From F-183 sp964627455 (lineage in GTDB: Bacteria; Acidobacteriota; Terriglobia; Bryobacterales; Bryobacteraceae), in assembly GCA_964627455.1 (NCBI GenBank), contig CAZVKC010000003.1:1-64000 (forward strand): DNA of 64,000 bases, in the 5' to 3' direction. The position numbers and the translations under genes are program-made. The notes under the pieces are model-generated. The model was not told where the DNA came from and did no database searches. It was given only the letters and a program-made list of their open reading frames with translations. Shown here piece after piece: positions 1 to 8,105 of the stretch (position 1 is the stretch's first letter; the number at the start of each line of letters is the position of its first letter).

Positions 1-8
1 GGTGGATT

Positions 9-1478
9 TTACGGGAGCGGCGGGGCGTTGCCGTCTACGTGGCGTTTGACGAACTCGTAGGCGGCGTTGCCGATGGCGTGGCCGATGGGACGGCCCTGCT
101 CGACGGCGGAGCGGAAGTGGACTCCGCCCCAGATGCGGGAGTTGCCGCAATCGGTCTCAAAGTCGGTCCAGGTGGGCCAGGGTCCGAGCATGATGTCGGT
201 GGACGGAGTCAGGCCGGGTTCGACTTTGGAGCTGCCGCGGGCGAACGGGACGGCGAGGTTGAGGGTATCGGAGTTGAACCAGCGGCGGGCGGCCTGGGCG
301 TGGGCGCCGCAGAAACTGGCGGATCCGGAGGGATATTCGGGGTGGTCCGCGACGTTGAGGTACTCGCGCCACTGGCTGGCGGGGATGTTGACGGTTCCCT
401 TGCCGGGACCTCCCCAGGCGCGGATCGGCCGGTCGCCGTAGAGGTAGCGGATCGCGCTGAAGGGACGGACGGCGTCCCAACGGGTCTTCTGGTTCCAGAT
501 GGCGATGCCGGTGTCGAAGGCCGCCATATTGGTGAGGAAGTCGAACTGGATGAGTTCGATCAGGCCGACGCCACGGGACTGGGCGGCGAAGAAGGCCGAG
601 AATCCGAGGCTGTTGAGTTTGTCGTTGAAGAACTCGGATGTCATTTTCTGGCGGTCGGTGAGGTTGGCGGAAGAGTTGATCACTTCGTCAGCCTGTTCCT
701 GATAGCCCTGGCGGTTGCCGCGCGGGTCGCTGGCGGAGGGGCGGGGCGCCTGGAACTGATTGGGGTTGGTGTACGAATAGGGACGGGTGCGTGCGTATTG
801 CGGGGTGACGAACTGCTGGACGCGGAAGATGCCGAAGCCGGAAGAGACGCTACGCGGCTGCCAGCGGGACGGATCACGGAGTTCGTATGCGGTGTTGACG
901 GGCTGGTACCCCGTATAGTCGGCAAACGGCTCGCGGTTGAAGGTCACGCCTCCCTCGTCGCCCAACTGATTCATGCCGTCGTGGACTCGGGCGGCGGCGA
1001 CGGCGCGTCCGGCGCGATTGCCGATGCCGACGGCGGTGGTGGTGTCTTCGGAGTTGTCGTCGGGGTTGAGTCCGGCAGCGACGACCATGGCGCGCCAGTT
1101 GGCGGCGCGTGACGGGGTGAGGGTGGTCAACAGGCGGTAGGTGGCGTAGACCATCGCGGTGTTGAGGTTGCGGAGTGTGGCTTCCGCTGCGGGGCGGCGG
1201 CCGAGGCGGGAGTAGATGCCCTGGGCGGTGGGATGGTACGGCGCGACCGCGTCAAACCAGGCGTTGGAGGCAAGAGTGGTGTAGCGGAGCACGAGCGTGG
1301 CGTCGCCCGCGGACGGGGAGACATCCTGCAGGATGTGGCCGACGATGGTGGGTCCAAGGATTTCGAGGGGTGCGTTGCCGGTGTCGATGTTGAAGGGCGG
1401 GGGCGCCGGTTGTGCGGAGACGCTGCCGCTGATGGTGAGCAACGCAATGGCAAGTGATCGGGTGACAGTCTGTTGCAT
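9..1478 (-). CDS. Vanadium-dependent haloperoxidase-like (PAP2 superfamily) secreted protein
   Basis: 489 aa with an N-terminal signal peptide (cleavage after SVSA-QP, about residue 22), so it probably acts in the periplasm or outside the cell. The C-terminal half has the vanadate/phosphate pocket of vanadium haloperoxidases: Lys331 and Arg338 in KTRWDAVRP, Ser384-Gly385 in HPEYPSGSAS, and Arg448 with His454 in SRIWGGVHF. The spacing matches the family (K-x6-R; R-x5-H). The family binds vanadate and oxidises halides with peroxide; relatives are acid phosphatases. One thing is odd: the usual P-S-G-H acid-base histidine is Ser386 here. The gene ends 8 bases from the window edge and starts 6 bp after the orphan gene upstream, so the two are probably cotranscribed. 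The family is secure; peroxidase activity is not. Confidence 0.85.
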   Translation of the reverse strand: MQQTVTRSLAIALLTISGSVSAQPAPPPFNIDTGNAPLEILGPTIVGHILQDVSPSAGDATLVLRYTTLASNAWFDAVAPYHPTAQGIYSRLGRRPAAEATLRNLNTAMVYATYRLLTTLTPSRAANWRAMVVAAGLNPDDNSEDTTTAVGIGNRAGRAVAAARVHDGMNQLGDEGGVTFNREPFADYTGYQPVNTAYELRDPSRWQPRSVSSGFGIFRVQQFVTPQYARTRPYSYTNPNQFQAPRPSASDPRGNRQGYQEQADEVINSSANLTDRQKMTSEFFNDKLNSLGFSAFFAAQSRGVGLIELIQFDFLTNMAAFDTGIAIWNQKTRWDAVRPFSAIRYLYGDRPIRAWGGPGKGTVNIPASQWREYLNVADHPEYPSGSASFCGAHAQAARRWFNSDTLNLAVPFARGSSKVEPGLTPSTDIMLGPWPTWTDFETDCGNSRIWGGVHFRSAVEQGRPIGHAIGNAAYEFVKRHVDGNAPPLP

Positions 1479-1484
1479 TTGGCT

Positions 1485-2057
1485 TTACTCCTGGGATGGA
1501 AGATCGCCGGTGAGGACGATCAGTTCGGGTTGGCTGTTTTTTGGGGGATCGGTGACACGGAAGATCCCGGCGCTGGTCTGGATGATTGGGGCAGGCGGCT
1601 GGCCCCGGTTTTCGAGAATGAGGGTGGCGTGGAGGCCGTCAGCATGGTGGGCGAGAAGTCCGGTGGTCTGGCCGGCGTCGACGTCCACCACCTGAAAGCC
1701 TCCTGCGCCGGAGTTGGTGAGGGTGGTGGCGACGGCGTCGAGCAAGCCAGCCTGCTGGAGTTCGCTGAGAACGCCGGGATTGAGGACTTCCAGCGGTTCG
1801 ACGCCTGCAGCGGGGCTGAGGGAGACCGACAACTGGATTCCGTCGAGGACGAAGGGGCCCTTGTCCGTGTCGTGGAGAACGCCGGAGGCGATGGTGATCC
1901 GTACGGGGCTTTGAGAATCCGAGATCTGCCAGCTGCCGAGGAGCAGTTCGACGCGGAAGGGCGCGCCGGGTTCCTGATAGAAGACGGCTGCGGGTACCGG
2001 TGCGGGAGCCAAGGCCTGCTGCAGAGCAGCGACGGAGATGGTGAAGGGTTCGCCCAT
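1485..2057 (-). CDS. Orphan protein between PEP-CTERM and haloperoxidase genes
   Basis: 190 aa that I do not recognise. The sequence alternates hydrophobic and polar stretches like a beta-rich domain (for example VRITIASGVL and LHATLILENRG). It has no cysteine, no clear signal peptide and no membrane segment. It begins 13 bp after the second PEP-CTERM gene and ends 6 bp before the haloperoxidase gene, so it is probably part of the same transcript. No strong ribosome binding site precedes the ATG. Amino acid composition looks like a real protein, whereas the overlapping frames are arginine/proline-rich. Confidence 0.6.
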   Translation of the reverse strand: MGEPFTISVAALQQALAPAPVPAAVFYQEPGAPFRVELLLGSWQISDSQSPVRITIASGVLHDTDKGPFVLDGIQLSVSLSPAAGVEPLEVLNPGVLSELQQAGLLDAVATTLTNSGAGGFQVVDVDAGQTTGLLAHHADGLHATLILENRGQPPAPIIQTSAGIFRVTDPPKNSQPELIVLTGDLPSQE

Positions 2058-2070
2058 GGGTGGGAACTTC

Positions 2071-2709
2071 TTAGCCGCGGCGGGTTCTCCGGAGGTACGC
2101 GGCGGCGAGCAGGGATGCTGCTCCGGCCCCGAAGAGGATGCCGGAACCGGGTTCCGGAACGGTGGATTCGGCGGGTCCGGCAGTGAGGTTGGCGTAGTTC
2201 ACGGAGCCAATTCCGCCGACGCGATCCGATCCGGCGAACGCGCTTCCGTTGAACTCTATGATGCCGGAGATGAAAGATAGTCCAAAGTTCGGGGGGACTC
2301 CGAACGGGATCGAATTGATGGCGACCCGATCCCCGATCTTCCAAATCTTGAGATTGTCGGAGCTTCCGGTCAGGACTACGGAGGTGGACGGAGAGGTAAA
2401 CGTAAAATCGTTCAAAGTGTCGATGAGCATCGCGCTCGTCGAGATTCCAAGTCCGGTGTCCGGATTGAGGAAGTAGAGATTGACCCGGAAGGAGCCGGCA
2501 AAGGGGTTGGCGGCGGAAGCCTGGACCGTGACCGTGTAGGCTCCGGTGGAGGTGTCGAAGTCGAGGATGAGCCCGGTCAGGTCGATGGTTGCGCCGTTGA
2601 CCCCGTCGTTGAGCGCGTCGGAAATCTGGAACCTGATGGGCTCGGCGGGGGTCGAGGCGGCAGTCAGGAAGCAGAGCAGAAGCAGGTTGGCGAGTGATTT
2701 GGATGACAT
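2071..2709 (-). CDS. PEP-CTERM sorting-domain protein, copy 1
   Basis: 212 aa exported protein starting at MSSKSLANLL, with a signal peptide ending near STPA-EP. The C-terminus is a textbook PEP-CTERM tail: the motif VPEPGS, a hydrophobic helix (ILFGAGAASLLAAAYL) and an arginine-rich end (RRTRRG). Such tails are recognised by exosortase for sorting in exopolysaccharide-producing bacteria. No exosortase gene lies in this window, so it must be elsewhere. The body is a beta-rich domain of unknown function (RFQISDALNDGVNG, then ILDFDTSTGAYTVTVQA). I chose the ATG at 2709 over an upstream in-frame start because the signal peptide begins there and the duplicate gene aligns from the same point. It is a tandem paralogue of the next gene upstream. 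Confidence 0.85.
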   Translation of the reverse strand: MSSKSLANLLLLCFLTAASTPAEPIRFQISDALNDGVNGATIDLTGLILDFDTSTGAYTVTVQASAANPFAGSFRVNLYFLNPDTGLGISTSAMLIDTLNDFTFTSPSTSVVLTGSSDNLKIWKIGDRVAINSIPFGVPPNFGLSFISGIIEFNGSAFAGSDRVGGIGSVNYANLTAGPAESTVPEPGSGILFGAGAASLLAAAYLRRTRRG

Positions 2710-2783
2710 GAGCGGCAACTCGACGAGTATCTGCCGGGTAATCGCCTGGGGGCAAGCGGCACGGCGTGTTTTCAACGATTTGC

Positions 2784-2801
2784 CGTCTCATGTCGTCTTA
2801 T
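2784..2801 (-). promoter_or_regulatory. Helically phased octamer pair upstream of PEP-CTERM copy 1
   Basis: Plus-strand CGTCTCAT (2784-2791) and CGTCTTAT (2794-2801) are two near-identical octamers with a 10-bp period, about 75 bp upstream of the start. The same arrangement occurs before copy 2. Direct repeats one helical turn apart are a common form of operator for dimeric regulators. No convincing -35/-10 pair is visible, and the function is inferred. Confidence 0.4.
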
Positions 2802-2839
2802 GCCGCGTGGAAGGCTCAAAAAAAATTCGGGGTGGGAAC

Positions 2840-3487
2840 TCAGCCGCGGCGGGTTCTCCGGAGGTACGCGGCGGCGAGCAGGGAGGCTCCGGCGCCGAAG
2901 AGGATGCCGGAACCGGGTTCCGGAACGGTGGATTCGGCGGGAGCGGCAGTGATGTTGGCGTAGTTCACGGCGCCAGCGCCGCCGCCAGGGGTCCCGAAGA
3001 CGTCGTTTCCGGTGAACCCCACCCCGCTGAAGGCCAAGACGCCGGAGTTAAAGGATAGGCCGAGGTTTGCGGGGGATCCGAACGGGACGGAATTGATGGC
3101 GACGCGGTCCCCGACCTTCCACAGCGTGAGGTTGCTTTCGACTCCAGTCAGCACCACGGAGGTGGAAGGAGAGGCCAAGGTGATGTCATTCACGTTGTCG
3201 ATGAGCATGGCGCTGGTCGAGATCCCCAGACCGGTATCTGGATTGAGGAAGAAGAGATTGAGCCGGAAGAGGCCGGAGAAGGGGCGGGCGGCGGAAGCCT
3301 GGACCGTGATCGTGTAGGCCCCGGTGGTGGTGTTGAAGTCCAAGGTCAGGCCGGAGAGGTCGATGATGCCGGTGTTGAACTGGTCGTTGAGTGGGTCGAT
3401 GATCTGGAGCCGGAGCGGTTCGGCTTGGGCGACGGCGCCGATCAGGGAGCAGAGCAGGAGTACTTTGGCGAGCAATTTAGAAGTCAT
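2840..3487 (-). CDS. PEP-CTERM sorting-domain protein, copy 2
   Basis: 215 aa paralogue of the neighbouring PEP-CTERM protein. It starts at MTSKLLAKVL, has a signal peptide ending around AVAQA-EP, and ends in VPEPGSGILFGAGASLLAAAYL plus RRTRRG. The two copies match closely over the whole length. This copy has a few extra residues before the tail (a glycine-rich GTPGGGAGAV insertion). Likely a surface-displayed or exosortase-processed protein of unknown role. The regulator gene lies about 100 bp upstream on the same strand. Confidence 0.85.
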   Translation of the reverse strand: MTSKLLAKVLLLCSLIGAVAQAEPLRLQIIDPLNDQFNTGIIDLSGLTLDFNTTTGAYTITVQASAARPFSGLFRLNLFFLNPDTGLGISTSAMLIDNVNDITLASPSTSVVLTGVESNLTLWKVGDRVAINSVPFGSPANLGLSFNSGVLAFSGVGFTGNDVFGTPGGGAGAVNYANITAAPAESTVPEPGSGILFGAGASLLAAAYLRRTRRG

Positions 3488-3559
3488 AGAGGGACTCGCC
3501 GAGTATGCGATGGGCGGATGAGTACGAACAAGCGGCACGACGTGTTTTCAAAGATTTGC

Positions 3560-3577
3560 CGTCTTATGTCGTCTTAT
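3560..3577 (-). promoter_or_regulatory. Helically phased octamer pair upstream of PEP-CTERM copy 2
   Basis: Plus-strand CGTCTTAT at 3560-3567 and an identical CGTCTTAT at 3570-3577, so two perfect octamers 10 bp apart. They lie about 75 bp upstream of the copy 2 start and just beyond the end of the regulator gene. This is the perfect version of the element at 2784-2801. Confidence 0.4.
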
Positions 3578-3589
3578 ACCGTGTGGATT

Positions 3590-5743
3590 TCAGTGAGCGG
3601 CGGGGGCGGCTTCGAGCAGGATGAGGTCGCTGATGGGGGGTACGACGCGCATCGTAACGGCGTGACGGCCGCCGGCGGCGATGGAGATTCCCCGGCCGGG
3701 GAGTTTCGAGTAGTTCTGGAGGAGGCGGTCGATGTCCCCGGAGTGGGAGCGGAAGCGGAGGGCGACGGGGGCCAGGGGGCGGTCCTCGCGGCGGGCGAGG
3801 TAAAAGAGACCTTCGCGGGTGACCCAGCCGTCTTCGGTGAAGTTCACGTCGGCGATGTGGACAGGGGTTTGGTCCGGCGAGGGGAGGAGCGGGACGTAAT
3901 CGAGAACAGCCTTGTTGCGTTTGGCGGTCCGGCCGACGTAGATTCCGCGGCCGTTGGAATCGCCGCCGGCGACGTGGGTGTATCCGGTGATGATCTTTTC
4001 GGGTGTTGTTGCGGCGGCAACGCCGGGGGAGGCGGGAAGTTTGTAGATCGAGTAGACGCTTTTGTCGGCAGCGCCGGCGTAGACCCAGGCGCCGTCGTGA
4101 GAGAAGACCGCATGGCCGTAGTCGAGCTGGTCGTGGGTGATGAGGACGGCGGTTCGCGAGGTGTGGTCGGCGATGTAGAGTTGGGAGGTTCCGGAGGGGC
4201 CTTCACCGGCAAAGACCAGTTTCGACCCGTCGGGCGACCAACTGGGAGGCGTCATGTCGACCTCGATTTTCTGGGTCCATTCGACGGGGTTGGAGCCGCT
4301 GGGGTTGCTGACCCAGATCTGGCGCCGGCCGGTGCGGTCGCTGATGAAGGCGATTTGCGAACCGTCGGGGGAGTAGGTCGGGCTGCGGTCGATAAAGGTG
4401 GATTCGAGGAAAGATTCGACTGGCGGGTCCACGGCGGGCGAGTTTTCCTGGGCAGTTTGTGTCGGAATCGCGAAGCGGAGGATGTCGGCCTGGGACCGGT
4501 AGGTGCGGGAGATGATGCGGCCGGATTTGTTGTGCACGGCGGACTGGGTGGCGAAGTCGCCGATGATGCCGAGGGAGACGGCGGGTGAGGAACCGTCGAG
4601 GGGCTGGCGCCAGAGGGCGAGGCGGGGCAGGTTTCCGGCGCAGACGAGGATTTCGTTGCGGCTTTCAAGGAAGCGGGGCGTGCCGTTCCACTTGCCGGCG
4701 GGCGGAAGCTTGCGGGGTTCGCCGTCCGGGTGGCCAGCGGCATCGAGTTTCTGGACGTAGACTTCGCTGAGGTATTCGCCGCGAACACGGTTGAAGACGA
4801 GGGTCCGGCCGTCGGAGGAGACGGAGGGTTCGACGTCGTACTGGGCGTCGCCGGGGTTGGTGAGGCGGGTCTTCTCGCCGGTTTCGACGTTGATTCGGAA
4901 GAGGCTGCCTTGCGTTGGATTGAGCCGATCGGGCGCGATGACGTGGCGGCCGCCGGGCATCCAGGCGAGAAGATGGCCGATGAGGAGGGTGCGGCGGCGG
5001 GCGTAGGGTCGCAGGCCGGCGGTCACCTGGCGTTCACGGCCACCTCCGAGAGCAGCGGTCAAATGGAGGCTGACTTCGCCGGCCGGGTCTCCGCGGAGGA
5101 ATGCGATCTGAGTTCCATCAGGGGACCACACCGGGCTCCATTCATTGGCAGGCGCTTCGGTGATGGGCCGGGTTTCGGAGGCTCCGTCGATCAGGCGAAT
5201 GAGGATGCGGGTGGCGAGGTTGGGGGCGACGTAGGAGTAGGCGACGTACTTGCCGTCGGGGGAAATGTCGGGGTCGCGCTCGGAGCCGGGGTCCGAGGTG
5301 ATGGGCCGGGAGGCGAGGGGTCCGAAGGATGCGGCGGGGACGCGGAACTTGAGGTAATAGGCGCTTCCGGCGAGGGCAGCGGCGGCGAGGACGAAGAGGG
5401 CTACGGCCAGGGTTACTCGCGACCGGTGGGATGCCGGGGGTGGGTCGAGATCCGGCGCGGCGGCCAGGGGTTCCGAGGCAGGTTCGCTTTCGGGTGGTTC
5501 AGTGGCGTCGATTGCCGGGAGGGATCCAGCCTGTTTTTCGAGCCATTCATCGAGGTCGATGGAGTAGGCGAAGACGGCGCGAAGGCCGGGTTTCTGGAGA
5601 CGGCGGACGGGGAGGTTCGCGGTTTTTTCCCAACGCTGGACCGTGCGGATGTCGCGATTGAGGTAAGCGGCGATTTCCTTCCAGGAGTCGAGCCGGGCGC
5701 CCCTACCGGACGACGTTGCTGGAGGATCGGACGAACGGTCCAT
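3590..5743 (-). CDS. One-component regulator: N-terminal HTH, one TM segment, PD40 beta-propeller
   Basis: 717 aa. Residues 18-60 form a helix-turn-helix of the MerR/excisionase type (SWKEIAAYLNRDIRTVQRW, then LPVRRL). A single membrane segment follows at about 107-130 (VTLAVALFVLAAAALAG). The rest is a WD40-like PD40 propeller with repeated blades such as DPDISPDGKYVAYS, WSPVWSPDGTQIAFL and SPTYSPDGSQIAFISD. The layout puts DNA binding in the cytoplasm and the propeller outside the inner membrane, as in CadC/ToxR-like one-component sensors, and is common in acidobacteria. It lies directly upstream of the PEP-CTERM/haloperoxidase genes on the same strand and is the obvious candidate to control them. 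The ligand is unknown. Confidence 0.85.
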   Translation of the reverse strand: MDRSSDPPATSSGRGARLDSWKEIAAYLNRDIRTVQRWEKTANLPVRRLQKPGLRAVFAYSIDLDEWLEKQAGSLPAIDATEPPESEPASEPLAAAPDLDPPPASHRSRVTLAVALFVLAAAALAGSAYYLKFRVPAASFGPLASRPITSDPGSERDPDISPDGKYVAYSYVAPNLATRILIRLIDGASETRPITEAPANEWSPVWSPDGTQIAFLRGDPAGEVSLHLTAALGGGRERQVTAGLRPYARRRTLLIGHLLAWMPGGRHVIAPDRLNPTQGSLFRINVETGEKTRLTNPGDAQYDVEPSVSSDGRTLVFNRVRGEYLSEVYVQKLDAAGHPDGEPRKLPPAGKWNGTPRFLESRNEILVCAGNLPRLALWRQPLDGSSPAVSLGIIGDFATQSAVHNKSGRIISRTYRSQADILRFAIPTQTAQENSPAVDPPVESFLESTFIDRSPTYSPDGSQIAFISDRTGRRQIWVSNPSGSNPVEWTQKIEVDMTPPSWSPDGSKLVFAGEGPSGTSQLYIADHTSRTAVLITHDQLDYGHAVFSHDGAWVYAGAADKSVYSIYKLPASPGVAAATTPEKIITGYTHVAGGDSNGRGIYVGRTAKRNKAVLDYVPLLPSPDQTPVHIADVNFTEDGWVTREGLFYLARREDRPLAPVALRFRSHSGDIDRLLQNYSKLPGRGISIAAGGRHAVTMRVVPPISDLILLEAAPAAH

Positions 5744-5889
5744 TTTGTCATTCTACTTGGCCGACAGGGAGGAGAGAGACGCGGCTTTTGGAGTCCTCTG
5801 GGCTATGATGCCTATCCTTGAGGCATGGGGGAGTGCAATGGGGATACCACTGCATAGGCGTCGGGCGGGACAGTCTAGACTGTCACTGA

Positions 5890-7533
5890 CTAGAGGTCGC
5901 CCTTTTTGGCCAGGTTGGCGGCGGATTCGGCGGCGCGATAGGCGAGGGCCTGGATCGTCGCGGTGGGCTGCTGGCGGGCGCTGGTGACGAGGCTGCTGCC
6001 GTCCACGATGAAGAGGTTCGGGATGTCGTGGGCGCGGTTGAAGCGGTTCACGACGGATCGCGACGGGTCGTTGCCCATGCGCATCGTGCCCATGAGATGG
6101 GCGCTGACCCCGGGGTCTTCGACCGGGTAGCTCCAGACGCGCGTGGCGCCGGCGGCTTGCATGATTTCGACTTGGCGCTGCTGCATCCAGCGGAGGTTTT
6201 TCAGATCGTCGGGGTGCATCTGGTAGGTGATGCGCGGGACGGGGAGTCCCCAGGCGTCTTTCACGGTGGGGTCGAGGTCGACGCGGTTGGATTCGACAGG
6301 CAGCGACGAGGTGTGGGAGAGCGTCGAGAAGGTGTGGTTGAAGTAGTGTCCCAGCATCTTCTTGTAGTCGGAGCCCCACTTGGGGCCGTCGGGCGGGAGT
6401 CCGTCGAGGCCGAAGGTGATCGGATACCAGTTGAAGCGGGCGTCGATGCCGCCTCCGCCATAGAAGCCGCGCTTGGGATCGGCTGCGTAATAGTCGTGGA
6501 TGACGCGCGTGACTTGCACGCTCTTGTATTCGTTGAGCGGGTGTTCGAAGAGGCCACTGACGAAAGCGCCGAGGTCCCACATGAAGTTCTTGCCGACCAT
6601 GCCGCTGGAGTTGGCGAGTCCATTGGGGAACCGCTTGGAGGACGAGAGCAGGAGGAGCTTAGCGGATTCGACGCCGTTGGCGGAGAGCACCACGGCGCGG
6701 GCGCGCTGGAAGACTTCGCGGCGCTGGGCGTCGAAGTAGACGGCTCCGGTGACGCGGCCGGCATCGTTGGATTGGATGCGGCGGACGTAGCAGCCGGAAC
6801 GGATTTCGCAGCGGCCGGTCTTTTCGGCCATTGGGATCACCGAGGCGAGGGTGCTGGACTTGGCGCGCATCTCGCAGCCGAAGGCTTCGCACCAGCCGCA
6901 GTGGGAGCAGGCGCCTCGTCCGCGATAGGGCTGCGAGAGGACGGCCATGGGCGCGGGGAACGGGTGGAGTCCCAGCTTTTTGGTGGCGCGTTCGAAGAGG
7001 ACACCGGAGGATTTGACCGGCATGGGCGGCAGGGGATAGGGCTTGGAGCGCGGGCCTTCGAAGGGGTTGGCTCCGGCGAGTCCGGAGATGCCGAGGTCCC
7101 ACTCGGCTTTGGTGTAGTAGGGTTCGAGTTCGTCGTAGGTGAGGGGCCAGTCCGAGAAACTCGAGCCGGGGATGTCGCCGAAGACGCTGCGTTCGCGGAA
7201 GTCGTTGGGTTGGAAACGCCAGTAGTTGGCCGTGAAATGGACGGATCCGCCGCCGACGCATCGGCCGTATAGATAACGTTGTTCGACCTTGGCCTTTTCG
7301 GTGGTGTTCGCGCGATAGGTGTTGGGCTGCTGCTTCGGATTGTTGGCGATGGCGGCCTGAAAGGTGTGGGCCATCTCGTCGTGGGTGAAGTCCTTCTCTT
7401 TGACGTAGGCGCCTTGTTCGAGGACCACGACGGAGAAACCAGCGGTGGAGAGTTCCTTGGCGACGACTCCGCCGGCCGCGCCGGAGCCGATGACCAGGAA
7501 GTCCACGGTGTCGGTGGGTTTGTAGCGGGTCAT
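5890..7533 (-). CDS. GMC-family FAD oxidoreductase (gluconate/sugar dehydrogenase-like large subunit)
   Basis: 547 aa. It begins with the FAD-binding Rossmann motif (DFLVIGSGAAGGVVAKELS) and ends with the GMC C-terminal signature (HLMGTMRMG, FIVDGSSLVTSARQQPTATI). Such proteins oxidise sugars, sugar acids or alcohols and pass electrons to a membrane carrier. A cysteine cluster, Cys209-x2-Cys212-x2-Cys215-x4-Cys220, lies in the middle; the related bacterial FAD glucose dehydrogenases carry a 3Fe-4S cluster, so this may be a cluster site. It starts at the ATG 2 bp after the stop of the small-subunit gene, so the pair is almost certainly coupled. It has no signal peptide and would leave the cytoplasm with its Tat-exported partner, as in related dehydrogenases. 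Substrate unknown. Confidence 0.88.
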   Translation of the reverse strand: MTRYKPTDTVDFLVIGSGAAGGVVAKELSTAGFSVVVLEQGAYVKEKDFTHDEMAHTFQAAIANNPKQQPNTYRANTTEKAKVEQRYLYGRCVGGGSVHFTANYWRFQPNDFRERSVFGDIPGSSFSDWPLTYDELEPYYTKAEWDLGISGLAGANPFEGPRSKPYPLPPMPVKSSGVLFERATKKLGLHPFPAPMAVLSQPYRGRGACSHCGWCEAFGCEMRAKSSTLASVIPMAEKTGRCEIRSGCYVRRIQSNDAGRVTGAVYFDAQRREVFQRARAVVLSANGVESAKLLLLSSSKRFPNGLANSSGMVGKNFMWDLGAFVSGLFEHPLNEYKSVQVTRVIHDYYAADPKRGFYGGGGIDARFNWYPITFGLDGLPPDGPKWGSDYKKMLGHYFNHTFSTLSHTSSLPVESNRVDLDPTVKDAWGLPVPRITYQMHPDDLKNLRWMQQRQVEIMQAAGATRVWSYPVEDPGVSAHLMGTMRMGNDPSRSVVNRFNRAHDIPNLFIVDGSSLVTSARQQPTATIQALAYRAAESAANLAKKGDL

Positions 7534-7535
7534 TC

Positions 7536-8090
7536 CTATTGCGCGTCCTTGCTGTCGTAGTAGCCGAAGGGGGGCTGGAAGGACATCTTGTCGTGTTCGA
7601 GATGGATGTGGGTCCAGCCGGCGTGGTTGCGGTTGCCTCCCCATTGCGGCGGGGCGAGGAAGCCCATGATGGTGTGCGTGCGGAGAAGCTTGAAGAAGTC
7701 CGTGTCTTCGATGGCCTTGATGACGGCGATGGCTTCGGTGGGTGCGAGTGCGGCGAGGGATTTCGACTGCGGGAAGAGTTCGAGGCGCTTCTTTTGCGTG
7801 GCGGCGAGGCCGGTGCGGTAGAGGTCGCGCTGCTCGCGGTCGAAGGTTTCGAGGGCGCGATCGATGAAGTGGATGCAGCCGGCTTCTTTGGCTCCCGGGG
7901 TCCCGTCATCGGAGGGGATGATCTGCGCGGCGAGGGCTTCGATTTCCGGTGCGTCGGCGGCGGCGAGGTAGCGGAGGGTGGGGCTCGGGGATTGGGCCGC
8001 GGCAGCGTGGGCGTGCTGCTGGGCTTCCGCGATGTCGGCCATGGTCGCTGCGCTGAGGGACGAGAGCAGGAGGGATCGGCGCGTCAGCAT
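7536..8090 (-). CDS. Gluconate 2-dehydrogenase subunit 3-like small subunit
   Basis: 184 aa of the gluconate 2-dehydrogenase subunit 3 family: PEIEALAAQIIPSDDGTPGAKEAGCIHFID, DLYRTGL and a C-terminal MGFLAPPQWGGNRNHAGW are typical. The N-terminus (LTRRSLLLSSLSAA) has a twin-arginine signal, consistent with Tat export of the folded complex and hitch-hiking of the large subunit. The stop is 2 bp before the large-subunit ATG. No cytochrome c subunit follows, so the electron acceptor is encoded elsewhere or is not a dedicated cytochrome. Confidence 0.85.
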   Translation of the reverse strand: MLTRRSLLLSSLSAATMADIAEAQQHAHAAAAQSPSPTLRYLAAADAPEIEALAAQIIPSDDGTPGAKEAGCIHFIDRALETFDREQRDLYRTGLAATQKKRLELFPQSKSLAALAPTEAIAVIKAIEDTDFFKLLRTHTIMGFLAPPQWGGNRNHAGWTHIHLEHDKMSFQPPFGYYDSKDAQ

Positions 8091-8105
8091 ATTCGGATTT
8101 GTAGG

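Larger units (their letters stand above)
2059..2810. repeat. Tandem duplication, unit 1 (gene plus upstream region)
   Basis: This about 750-bp block, containing PEP-CTERM copy 1 and the roughly 100 bp upstream of its start, is repeated as 2831-3586. Matching ends are GGTGGGAACT at 2059 and 2831 and the GTGG at 2807-2810 and 3583-3586. The upstream DNA is conserved as well as the coding part, so promoter and gene were copied together. Confidence 0.8.
2831..3586. repeat. Tandem duplication, unit 2 (gene plus upstream region)
   Basis: Second unit of the direct tandem duplication, offset by about 770 bp from unit 1. It contains PEP-CTERM copy 2 and its upstream region, up to the end of the regulator gene. 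Confidence 0.8.

Noticed and set aside
39..1112. Long open frame on the plus strand opposite the haloperoxidase gene
   Set aside because: Gly/Val/Asp-rich shadow of a GC-rich gene; the minus frame has the conserved vanadate-site motifs.
1520..2791. 423-codon minus frame covering the orphan and PEP-CTERM copy 1 in another frame
   Set aside because: Arg/Pro/Ser-rich with no motif; the other frame encodes a signal peptide and PEP-CTERM tail.
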